Assembly: GCF_964340395.1 (NCBI RefSeq)
Contig: NC_135559.1
Location: forward strand, 23,933,464 to 23,963,463
Direction: 5' to 3'
DNA from: Glandiceps talaboti
Lineage: Eukaryota > Hemichordata > Enteropneusta > Spengelidae
Length of the DNA: 30,000 nucleotides
Part shown: positions 1-10,898 of the stretch, piece after piece
Layout: every line of letters starts with the position of its first letter
Numbering within the stretch: position 1 is the stretch's first letter
The notes under the pieces: model-generated
Told to the model about the DNA's origin: nothing
The model's database searches: none
What the model saw: only the letters and a program-made list of their open reading frames with translations
Made by a program: the position numbers and the translations under genes

Positions 1-417
1 GTTCTTCCTCCAGATATGCTATTTTTATTCTGTGGATTCTTGAAAGCATGGCCTACACTCTAAGCTTTATTTGGGTCATGACACTACATGTATGTCTACA
101 TTTAATGAGTGTTGTAATCCACTCACTGCAGGTACTAAGTAGTGACTAGTTGTCAACAGAGATATTTGATCTAATTTGCAATAATTAACATACAAATTTG
201 TTCAGTACATACATCTAGTACTTTATGCGTTGATGAGAGGCAGGTATTTGTAGGTATAGCTACTCTGAGTTAGGTATATCAAATAACATTGCATTGTCAG
301 GAAATATCCTCTTTGTTAGTCAGATTATATTAATACAACCGTTTAAGTTAAAATCTACTCGACATTTTAAAGTGAATGTAGAAGATTGAACTACATGTAT
401 GTGAATGAGGAAAGAAA
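1..417. other. Non-repetitive AT-rich flank of the 36-bp array
   Basis: No open frame of useful length, no RNA gene and no clear repeat is visible here. The sequence runs without any motif I recognise into the first degenerate copy of the 36-bp unit at about 418. It is presumably intronic or intergenic. Confidence 0.6.
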
Positions 418-3400
418 TTTCTATGTTATATATACCAGTAGATGGATTTGCAATGTCTATGTTATAGACACCAGTAGATGGATTTGCAATGTCTATGTTA
501 TAGATATCAGTAGATGGATTTACAATGTCTATGTTATAGACACCAGTAGATGGATTTGCAATGTCTATGTTATAGATATCAGTAGATGGATTTACAATGT
601 CTATGTTATAGACACCAGTAGATGGATTTGCAATGTCTATGTTATAGATATCAGTAGATGGATTTACAATGTCTATGTTATATATACCAGTAGATGGATT
701 CGCAATGTCTATGTTATAGATACCAGTAGATGGATTTACAATGTCTGTGTTATAGATACGTGTAGATGGATTTACAATGTCTATGTTATATATACCAGTA
801 GATGGGTTTACAATGTCTATGTTATAGATATCAGTAGATGGATTTACAATGTCTGTGTTATAGATATCAGTAGATGGATTTACAATGTCTGTTATAGATA
901 CCAGTAGATGGATTTACAATGTCTATGTTATATATACCAGTAGATGGGTTTACAATGTCTATGTTATATATACCAGTAGATGGATTTACAATGTCTATGT
1001 TATAGATATCAGTAGATGGATTTGCATTGTCTATGTTATATATACCAGTAGATGGATTTACAATGTCTGTGTTATAGATACATGTAGATGGATTTACAAT
1101 GTCTATGTTATAGATATCAGTAGATGGATTTACAATGTCTATGTTATAGATATCAGTAGATGGATTTGCATTGTCTATGTTATAGATACCAGTATATGGA
1201 TTTACAATGTCTATGTTACAGATACATGTAGATGGATTTGCAATGTCTATGTTATAGATACGTGTAGATGGATTTACAATGTCTATGTTATAGATACATG
1301 TAGATGGATTTACAATGTCCATGTTATAGATACCAGTAGATGGATTTACAATGTCTATGTTATAGATACCAGTAGATGGATTTACAATGTCTATGTTATA
1401 GATACCAGTAGATGGATTTACAATGTCTATGTTATAGATACCAGTAGATGGATTTACAATGTCTGTGTTATAGATATCAGTAGATGGATTTACAATGTCT
1501 ATGTTATAGATACCAGTAGATGGATTTACAATGTCTATGTTATACTTATAGATACCAGTAGATGGATTTACAATGTCTGTGTTATAGATATCAGTAGATG
1601 GATTTACAATGTCTATGTTATAGATATCAGTAGATGGATTTACAATGTCTATGTTATAGATATCAGTAGATGGATTTACAATGTCTATGTTATAGATATC
1701 AGTAGATGGATTTACAATGTCTATGTTATATATACCAGTAGATGGATTTACAATGTCTATGTTACATATACGTGTAGATGGATTTGCAATGTCTATGTTA
1801 TATATACGTGTAGATGGATTTGCAATGTCTATGTTATATATACGTGTAGATGGATTTGCAATGTCTATGTTATATATACGTGTAGATGGATTTGCAATGT
1901 ATATGTTATAGATATCAGTAGATGGATTTACAATGTCTATGTTATAGATACCAGTAGATGGATTTACAATGTCTATGTTATAGATACATGTAGATGGATT
2001 TACAATGTCTATGTTATAGATACGTGTAGATGGATTTACAATGTCTATGTTATAGATACATGTAGATGGATTTACAATGTCTATGTTATAGATACGTGTA
2101 GATGGATTTACAATGTCTATGTTATAGATACATGTAGATGGATTTACAATGTCTATGTTATAGATACGTGTAAATGGATTTACAATGTCTATGTTATATA
2201 TACCAGTAGATGGATTTGCAATGTCTATGTTATAGATACGTGTAGATGGATTTACAATGTCTATGTTATAGATACCAGTAGATGGATTTACAATGTCTAT
2301 GTTATAGATACGTGTAGATGGATTTACAATGTCTATGTTATAGATACATGTAGATGGATTTACAATGACTATGTTATAGATACCAGTAGATGGATTTACA
2401 ATGTCTATGTTATATATACCAGTAGATGGATTTACAATGTCTATGTTATATATACCAGTAGATGGGTTTACAATGTCTATGTTATAGATATCAGTAGATG
2501 GATTTACAATGTCTATGTTATAGATACCAGTAGATGGATTTGCAATGTCTATGTTATAGATACATGTAGATGGATTTACAATGTCTATGTTATAGATACC
2601 AGTAGATGGATTTGCAATGTCTATGTTATAGATACATGTAGATGGATTTACAATGTCTATGTTATAGATACATGTAGATGGATTTACAATGTCTATGTTA
2701 TAGATACCAGTAGATGGATTTGCAATGTCTATGTTATAGATACATGTAGATGGATTTACAATGTCTATGTTATAGATACCAGTAGATTGATTTGCAATGT
2801 CTATGTTATAGATATCAGTAGATGGATTTACAATGTCTATGTTATAGATATCAGTAGATGGATTTACAATGTCTATGTTATATATACCAGTAGATGGATT
2901 TGCAATGTCTATGTTATAGATACATGTAGATGGATTTACAATGTCTATGTTATAGATACATGTAGATGGATTTACAATGTCTATGTTATAGATACATGTA
3001 GATGGATTTGCAATGTCTATGTTATAGATACATGTAGATGGATTTACAATGTCTATGTTATCGATACCAGTAGATTGATTTGCAATGTCTATGTTATAGA
3101 TATCAGTAGATGGATTTACAATGTCTATGTTATAGATACATGTAGATGGATTTGCAATGTATATGTTATAGATACGTGTAGATGGATTTACAATGTCTAT
3201 GTTATAGATACCAGTAGATTGATTTGCAATGTCTATGTTATAGATATCAGTAGATGGATTTGCAATGTCTATGTTATAGATACATGTAGATGGATTTGCA
3301 ATGTCTATGTTATAGATACGTGTAGATGGATTTACAATGTCTATGTTATAGATACGTGTAGATGGATTTACAATGTCTATGTTATAGATACATGTAGATG

Positions 3401-6400
3401 GATTTGCAATGTCTATGTTATAGATACATGTAGATGGATTTGCAATGTCTATGTTATAGATACGTGTAGATGGATTTACAATGTCTATGTTATAGATACC
3501 AGTAGATGGATTTACAATGTCTATGTTATAGATACCAGTAGATGGATTTACAATGTCTATGTTATAGATACCAGTAGATGGATTTACAATGTCTATGTTA
3601 TAGATACCAGTAGATGGATTTACAATGTCTATGTTATAGATACCAGTAGATGGATTTACAATGTCTATGTTATAGATACCAGTAGATGGATTTACAATGT
3701 CTATGTTATAGATACCAGTAGATGGATTTACAATGTCTATGTTATAGATACGTGTAGATGGATTTACAATGTCTATGTTATAGATACGTGTAGATGGATT
3801 TACAATGTCTATGTTATAGATACGTGTAGATGGATTTACAATGTCTATGTTATAGATACGTGTAGATGGATTTACAATGTCTATGTTATAGATACGTGTA
3901 GATGGATTTACAATGTCTATGTTATAGATACCAGTAGATGGATTTACAATGTCTATGTTATAGATATCAGTAGATGGATTTGCAATGTCTATGTTATAGA
4001 TACGTGTAGATGGATTTACAATGTCTATGTTATAGATACATGTAGATGGATTTACAATGTCTATGTTATAGATACCAGTAGATGGATTTGCAATGTCTAT
4101 GTTATAGATACCAATAGATGGATTTACAATGTCTATGTTATAGATACCAGTAGATGGATTTACAATGTCTATGTTATAGATACATGTAGATGGATTTACA
4201 ATGTCTATGTTATAGATACCAGTAGATGGATTTGCAATGTCTATGTTATAGATACCAGTAGATGGATTTGCAATGTCTATGTTATAGATACATGTAGATG
4301 GATTTACAATGTCTATGTTATAGATACCAGTAGATGGATTTACAATGTCTATGTTATAGATACCAGTAGATGGATTTACAATGTCTATGTTATAGATACA
4401 TGTAGATGGATTTACAATGTCTATGTTATAGATACCAGTAGATGGATTTGCAATGTCTATGTTATAGATACCAGTAGATGGATTTACAATGTCTATGTTA
4501 TAGATACATGTAGATGGATTTACAATGTCTATGTTATAGATACCAGTAGATGGATTTACAATGTCTATGTTATAGATACCAGTAGATGGATTTGCAATGT
4601 CTATGTTATAGATACCAGTAGATGGATTTGCAATGTCTATGTTATAGATATCAGTAGATTGATTTACAATGTCTATGTTATAGATACGTGTAGATGGATT
4701 TACAATGTCTATGTTATAGATATCAGTAGATTGATTTACAATGTCTATGTTATAGATACATGTAGATGGATTTACAATGTCTATGTTATAGATATCAGTA
4801 GATGGATTTACAATGTCTATGTTATAGATATCAGTAGATGGATTTACAATGTCTATGTTATAGATACGTGTAGATGGATTTACAATGTCTATGTTATAGA
4901 TATCAGTAGATGGATTTACAATGTCTATGTTATAGATATCAGTAGATGGATTTACAATGTCTATGTTATAGATACGTGTAGATGGATTTACAATGTCTAT
5001 GTTATATATACCAGTAGATGGATTTACAATGTCTATGTTATAGATATCAGTAGATGGATTTACAATGTCTATGTTATAGATACCAGTAGATGGATTTACA
5101 ATGTCTATGTTATAGATACCAGTAGATGGATTTACAATGTCTATGTTATAGATATCAGTAGATGGATTCACAATGTCTATGTTATAGATACGTGTAGATG
5201 GATTTACAATGTCTATGTTATAGATATCAGTAGATGGATTTACAATGTCTATGTTATAGATATCAGTAGATGGATTTACAATGTCTATGTTATAGATACG
5301 TGTAGATGGATTTACAATGTCTATGTTATATATACCAGTAGATGGATTTACAATGTCTATGTTATAGATATCAGTAGATGGATTTACAATGTCTAAGTTA
5401 TAGATATCAGTAGATGGATTTACAATGTCTATGTTATATATACCAGTAGATGGATTTGCAATGTCTATGTTATATATACCAGTAGATGGATTTACAATGT
5501 CTATGTTATAGATATCAGTAGATGGATTTACAATGTCTATGTTATAGATACCAGTAGATGGATTTGCAATGTCTATGTTATAGATACATGTAGATGGATT
5601 TACAATGTCTATGTTATAGATACCAGTAGATGGATTTACAATGTCTATGTTATAGATACGTGTAGATTGATTTGCAATGTCTATGTTATAGATACGTGTA
5701 GATGGATTTACAATGTCTATGTTATAGATACGTGTAGATGGATTTACAATGTCTATGTTATAGATACGTGTAGATGGATTTACAATGTCTATGTTATAGA
5801 TACGTGTAGATGGATTTGCAATGTCTATGTTATAGATACGTGTAGATGGATTTACAATGTCTATGTTATAGATACATGTAGATGGATTTACAATGTCTAT
5901 GTTATAGATACGTGTAGATTGATTTACAATGTCTATGTTATAGATACGTGTAGATGGATTTACAATGTCTATGTTATAGATACGTGTAGATTGATTTACA
6001 ATGTCTATGTTATAGATACGTGTAGATTGATTTACAATGTCTATGTTATAGATACGTGTAGATGGATTTACAATGTCTATGTTATAGATACGTGTAGATG
6101 GATTTACAATGTCTATGTTATAGATACATGTAGATGGATTTACAATGTCTATGTTATAGATATCAGTAGATGGATTTACAATGTCTATGTTATAGATATC
6201 AGTAGATGGATTTACAATGTCTATGTTATAGATATCAGTAGATGGATTTACAATGTCTATGTTATATATACCAGTAGATGGATTTACAATGTCTATGTTA
6301 TAGATATCAGTAGATGGATTTACAATGTCTATGTTATAGATATCAGTAGATGGATTTACAATGTCTATGTTATAGATATCAGTAGATGGATTTACAATGT

Positions 6401-6709
6401 CTATGTTATATATACCAGTAGATGGATTTACAATGTCTATGTTATAGATACATGTAGATGGATTTACAATGTCTATGTTATAGATATCAGTAGATTGATT
6501 TACAATGTCTATGTTATAGATACGTGTAGATGGATTTACAATGTCTATGTTATATATACCAGTAGATGGATTTACAATGTCTATGTTATAGATACATGTA
6601 GATAGATTTACAATGTCTATGTTATATATACCAGTAGATTGATTTACAATGTCTATGTTATAGATACGTGTAGATAGATTTACAATGTCTATGTTATAGA
6701 TACATGCAG
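418..6709. repeat. Giant 36-bp minisatellite, about 175 copies
   Basis: The unit is 36 bp. It contains ATGTCTATGTTATAGATA followed by a variable tetranucleotide (CCAG, TCAG, CGTG or CATG), then TAGATGGATTT and ACA or GCA. From about 1921 to 6660 the phase never slips, so about 131 successive units have no net length change. Nearer the left end there is a 6-bp insertion at about 1542-1550 and a 2-bp deletion at about 887. Variants recur in blocks, for example eight consecutive CCAG units at about 3490-3740 followed by CGTG units. Because the unit length is a multiple of three, one minus-strand frame (6728 down to 867, 1953 codons) and one plus-strand frame (885-5396, 1503 codons) stay open. 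Neither has a signal peptide, a known domain or a non-repeat body, and almost all unit differences would change the encoded residue. I read this as satellite DNA, not as a gene. Confidence 0.95.
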
Positions 6710-6860
6710 GCCACCAATTGTTAGCCACTAATTTCTTTTAAATCATGTCTCCATTCAGTCACATAGAAGTGAAGTCTTTGACAGGGTTGAAGGGATGGGA
6801 GATGGGCAGTGGTGTGGCAAAGGCTTGTTACAGTTAACCATAATTTTGTCATCGTAGTAT
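6710..6860. other. Unique spacer between two tandem arrays
   Basis: A short non-repetitive stretch separates the 36-bp array from the 40-bp hairpin repeat. The start of the long minus-strand open frame falls here at 6728, after only about eight non-repeat residues, which argues against it being a real gene start. Nothing else is seen. Confidence 0.5.
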
Positions 6861-7051
6861 CTAAGAACACAAAACAAAGTTCATTCTTAGAAGGACTATT
6901 CTAAGAAAACAAAAATTTAATTCTTAGAAGGACTATTCTAAGAACACAAAACAAAGTTCATTCTTAGAAGGACTATTCTAAGAACACAAAGCAAAGTTAA
7001 TTCTTAGAAGGACTATTCTAAGAACACAAAACAAAGTTTATATTCTTAGAA
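6861..7051. repeat. 40-bp tandem repeat with a hairpin in each unit
   Basis: About 4.7 copies of a 40-bp unit (one copy is 37 bp) begin with CTAAGAACACAAAACAAAG. Each unit junction contains a perfect inverted repeat: TTCTTAGAA, a six-base loop GGACTA, then TTCTAAGAA. Complete hairpins lie at 6884-6907, 6921-6944, 6961-6984 and 7001-7024. The hairpin is identical in all four while the rest of the unit varies (AAAACAAAG, AAAGCAAAG, AAAAATTTAA). Confidence 0.9.
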
Positions 7052-8111
7052 TTGAATGACTACTGAGCCCCAAGTATGAAACTATATGTTAGGACTTTAA
7101 GTACTCTTTTCCAGTTGGAAGAGCTTATAGGTATTATGCAAATTAGGTCTAAAAATTGAATAGTTTGTGAGTATATAAGGATGGAGTCACTTACAGGAAT
7201 GATGGTGGTTGCTGGCATGGCAGGTATTGTCAATGTAAGGAGAAAAGAACTTAGGGAATTGACTCTCATTACAATGATAAATTGAGGTCCTTGTAACATG
7301 ACAGGTGTTAAATCGAAGTGTTGGTTGCTAAGGTTGTCACTTGGCAAGGTGTTGAAAGGATGAAAAGATAGATTACTGTGTCTTAATATGGAGCTAAAAG
7401 AGTGAGACATGTCTCAAGACACTATCGTTACTTGTAGTAAACACCTATGCACATTATACTCAATGGATAGCAATCAGATATACATGTAGTTCTCAAACTT
7501 CAAAGATTTCAACACTTCTATGACACTTAAGTGTAATTCCATTCATCTGAAACAGAATGCATCACATTTAAGTGTGCCAATTTCATGACACAAGAAATGT
7601 ATTAATTTACCAGTGGCAGAGATAACAACTTGTATGCAAAATTTATGTCCAAAGTGTATTTGAATCAGCTCAGTGGTTTTAATACTTTACATATAATGTA
7701 GTTAGCCCTGTAAAATAAGATGAGGATTTAAAAAAAAAGTTATTATGACATAGAAGTTCTAAAAGCAGTGTTCATTATATCTACACAGTATAAATATGAA
7801 ACCAGCATATCAAATTTTCAAGGTCAATGAAAGTAATTAATATTCCATATAAAGATATATTTCACCTCATTATTGAAGAATTGAAGTGAAATTCAATGTC
7901 ATTCAAAATAAGTTGCAACCTAGATGTGCTTACTGTTGCATACACAACATGATGTATTTGTCAAAATATATTGAATCAGATAATATTTTGTCTCTTTTGA
8001 GGTATTTATCAAATACTTATACTTCTAATATTTAGAGTAAATCAAACATTTTGCAGTAATCATGATCAAATAAATTAGTAATTTAAAAGTAAAATTGATT
8101 CCTAAGTTGGT
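7052..8111. other. AT-rich sequence without recognisable genes
   Basis: This kilobase holds a 116-codon minus-strand open frame (7060-7410) with no family resemblance that I can see. On the plus strand a short hydrophobic stretch ends in a GTAAGG donor-like site near 7235, but it has no convincing exon body. The rest is AT-rich DNA with homopolymer runs, and I see no repeat family in it. Confidence 0.5.
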
Positions 8112-9617
8112 GATCCGTAGGTAGGGACCCTGTGAATCCATTGGATCCTTGTAGGGACCCTATGAATCCATTGAATCCTTAGGTAGGGACCCTGTGAATC
8201 CATTGGATCCTTAGGTAGGGACCCTGTGAATCCATTGGATCCTTGTAGGGACCCTATGAATCCATTGGATCCTTAGGTAGGGACCCTGTGTGTGTGAATC
8301 CATTGGATCCTTAGGTAGGGACCCTATGAATCCATTGAATCCTTAGGTAGGGACCCTGTGTGTGAATCCATTGGATCCTTGTAGGGACCCTATGAATCCA
8401 TTGAATCCTTAGGTAGGGACCCTATGAATCCATTGAATCCTTAGGTAGGGACCCTGTGAATCCATTGTATCCTTGTAGGGACCCTATGAATCCATTGAAT
8501 CCTTAGGTAGGGACCCTATGAATCCATTGGATCCTTGTAGGGACCCTATGAATCTATTGAATCCTTAGGTAGGGACCCTATGAATCCATTGGATCCTTAG
8601 GTAGGGACCCTGTGTGTGAATCCATTGGATCCTTGTAGGGACCCTAGGATTCCATTGGATCCTTAGGTAGGGACCCTGTGTGTGAATCCATTGGATCCTT
8701 AGGTAGGGACCCTATGAATCCATTGAATCCTTAGGTAGGGACCCTATGAATCCATTGGATCCTTGTAGGGACCCTATGAATCCACTGAATCCTTAGGTAG
8801 GGACCCTGTGAATCCATTGGATCCTTAGGTAGGGAACCTGTGAATCCATTGGATCCTTAGGTAGGGACCCTATGAATCCATTGGATCCTTAGGTAGGGAC
8901 CCTATGAATCCATTGGGTCCCTAGGTAGGGACCCTATGAATCCATTGGATCCTTAGGTAGGGACCCTATGAATCCATTGGATCCTTAGGTAGGGACGCTG
9001 TGAATCCATTGGGTCCCTAGGTAGGGACCCTGTGAATCCATTGGATCCTTAGGTAGGGAACCTGTGAATCAATTGGATCCTTAGGTAGGGACCCTATGAA
9101 TCCATTGGATCCTTAGGTAGGGACCCTGTGAATCCATTGGATCCTTAGGTAGGGACCCTATGAATCCATTGGGTCCCTAGGTAGGGACCCTGTGAATCCA
9201 TTGGATCCTTAGGTAGGGACACTGTGAATCCATTGAATCCTTAGGTAGGGACCCTGTGAATCCATTGGATCCTTAGGTAAGGACGCTGTGAATCCATTGG
9301 GTCCCTAGGTAGGGACGCTGTGAATCCATTGGGTCCCTAGGTAGGTACCCTATGAATCCATTGGATCATTAGGTAGGGACCCTGTGAATCCATTGGGTCC
9401 CTAGGTAGGTACCCTATGAATCCATTGGATCATTAGGTAGGGACCCTGTGAATCCATTGGATCCCTAGTTAGGGACCCTGTGAATCCATTGGATCCCTAG
9501 GTAGGGACCCTGGGAATCCATTGGATCCTTAGGTAGGGACCCTGTGAATCCATAGGGGTCCCTAGGTAGGTACATGTACCCTGTGAATCCATTGATTCTC
9601 AGGTAGGGAACCTGTGA
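8112..9617. repeat. 32/30-bp minisatellite, about 47 units
   Basis: The consensus pieces are TTAGGTAGGGACCC, then TATGAATCC or TGTGAATCC, then ATTGGATCC. Units are 32 bp, or 30 bp where AG is missing (TTGTAGGG). The 30-bp form occurs only in the left half, up to about 8770, often alternating with 32-bp units. Some units carry an expanded TG run after the CCC (TGTGTGAA, TGTGTGTGAA). In the right half a GGGTCCCTAGG version appears, which makes a palindrome with the following TAGGGACCC. The last unit, near 9600, is degenerate. Confidence 0.95.
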
Positions 9618-10066
9618 GTTTTTGAGTGGTACACAGTGCTATTTTCATGCAATGACTCAGAGCATGTGTCCATATGCATGGAACAAATCGAATCAATTAG
9701 TGTATTATGAGACCAACAAAAATATTATGGTGCTCCATGTCCTGATATGCCTTCTTGAAGTTTTCCATGGGTATTCTACTAACTACTAGTAAATTTTATT
9801 TGAGATGAAATATGTTTACTTTGTTGTTAAATGCTCTGTTCAAAAGGTGACGTGAGTGAGTGAGCTAAAATATGCCATCACGACGGTATACTATTACAGT
9901 GCTCTTGTCGGCAAATTATAAAAATCAGATAAATAAAAGTCATTGACTGTGAAAACCCCAAAAATTACAAGTGTTTATGTATATTGAGTCTAGTGGTTTT
10001 CATTTGTGTTGCCTATTTAAAATGTATCAGGGACATAATTTGGAAACTTCAAACAAATAATATTTT
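9618..10066. other. AT-rich spacer, nothing recognised
   Basis: This is non-repetitive sequence between the 32-bp array and the first foldback element. No exon, RNA gene or internal repeat is visible. Confidence 0.5.
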
Positions 10067-10898
10067 AGCACAACTGAACTGATAAGGTTCAGTAGTGCTA
10101 TAGGCATCGCTGAGAGTCTGTCTGTGTGTGTGTAAACAACTTAAAGTCAAAAACTGCTGGACTGATTGCTTTGCCGATATTTGGTAGTCATGTTAATTTT
10201 GGTGTCTAGTTGGGAAATTGTTCAAATGAAAATGATCATGTCAGAGATTTGGTCAAAAAACATAAACTCCAAAACTACTGGGCAGATTGGCCTGAAATCT
10301 GGTGGGAACGTTTGTAGGGGTAAGTGAATTAAGATCTGTTCATGACATGATGATTCCATCACTAATATGCAAATTAGGGCTAAAATATGTCTTTTTGGTC
10401 AAAAATCTTTAATTCCAAAACTACTGGCTGAAATTTAATGGGGATGCATCTGGGGGAGTCTAGATCAAGAAATATTAAGCATATAATGATCTCATCAGAA
10501 ATATGCAAATTAGGTTTTTAAAAAAGTGAATTTTGGTCAAAAAGACTGAAATTTGGTGAGATGTTTCTAGAAGTGTTATTCTGCAAATTTTCTTCAAAAA
10601 TTTTGACACAATTGGCCCTAGCAACCATGACCACGCCCTTAGCAAAAACCAAATGGCAGTATATTTTGGTCAAATAACAATATCATCTGGTAGGTAAGTG
10701 AGTAAAAATTCAAAAAATGTTTGCAAATATTCCTAGTGATTGCATTTTTTGCAAAGATAACAACATGGTTGGATACGATAGGCAACTGGATAGTCATTCA
10801 GCAAATGAACTTCTATAGATACCTAGCATGGATCAGCATGTGGGTAAACATTTTTAAAAACTATACAGTTGAGCTATAACGCCATTGGTGCTATTTTT
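10067..10898 (+). mobile_element. Foldback-type non-autonomous element, family A, copy 1 (right end missing)
   Basis: The copy begins with a hairpin: AGCACAACTGAAC at 10067-10079, loop TGATAAG, and GTTCAGTAGTGCT at 10087-10099 (12 of 13 pairs). A short TG run and GTAAACAACTTAAAGTC follow, then several versions of a phrase about 40 bp long that includes ACTACTGGGCAGATTGG and GGTGGGAAC. The same internal order is found at 13487-14740, and the first 180 bp or so appear inverted at about 14740-14991, which shows the family's inverted ends. Copy 1 stops at about 10898, where an element of family D begins. There is no open frame of note. Confidence 0.8.

Noticed and set aside
418-6709. CRISPR-like array or structural-protein gene
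   Set aside because: There are no unique spacers between units, the context is clearly eukaryotic, and the open frames follow from a stop-free 36-bp unit. Variation is almost wholly non-synonymous.
7190-7240. Possible small exon with a GTAAGG donor reading GMMVVAGMAGIVN on the plus strand
   Set aside because: The acceptor side is weak, the piece is too short to identify, and no partner exon is visible nearby.
7060-7410. 116-codon minus-strand open frame
   Set aside because: No family motif, signal peptide or splice support. The length is plausible by chance in this composition.
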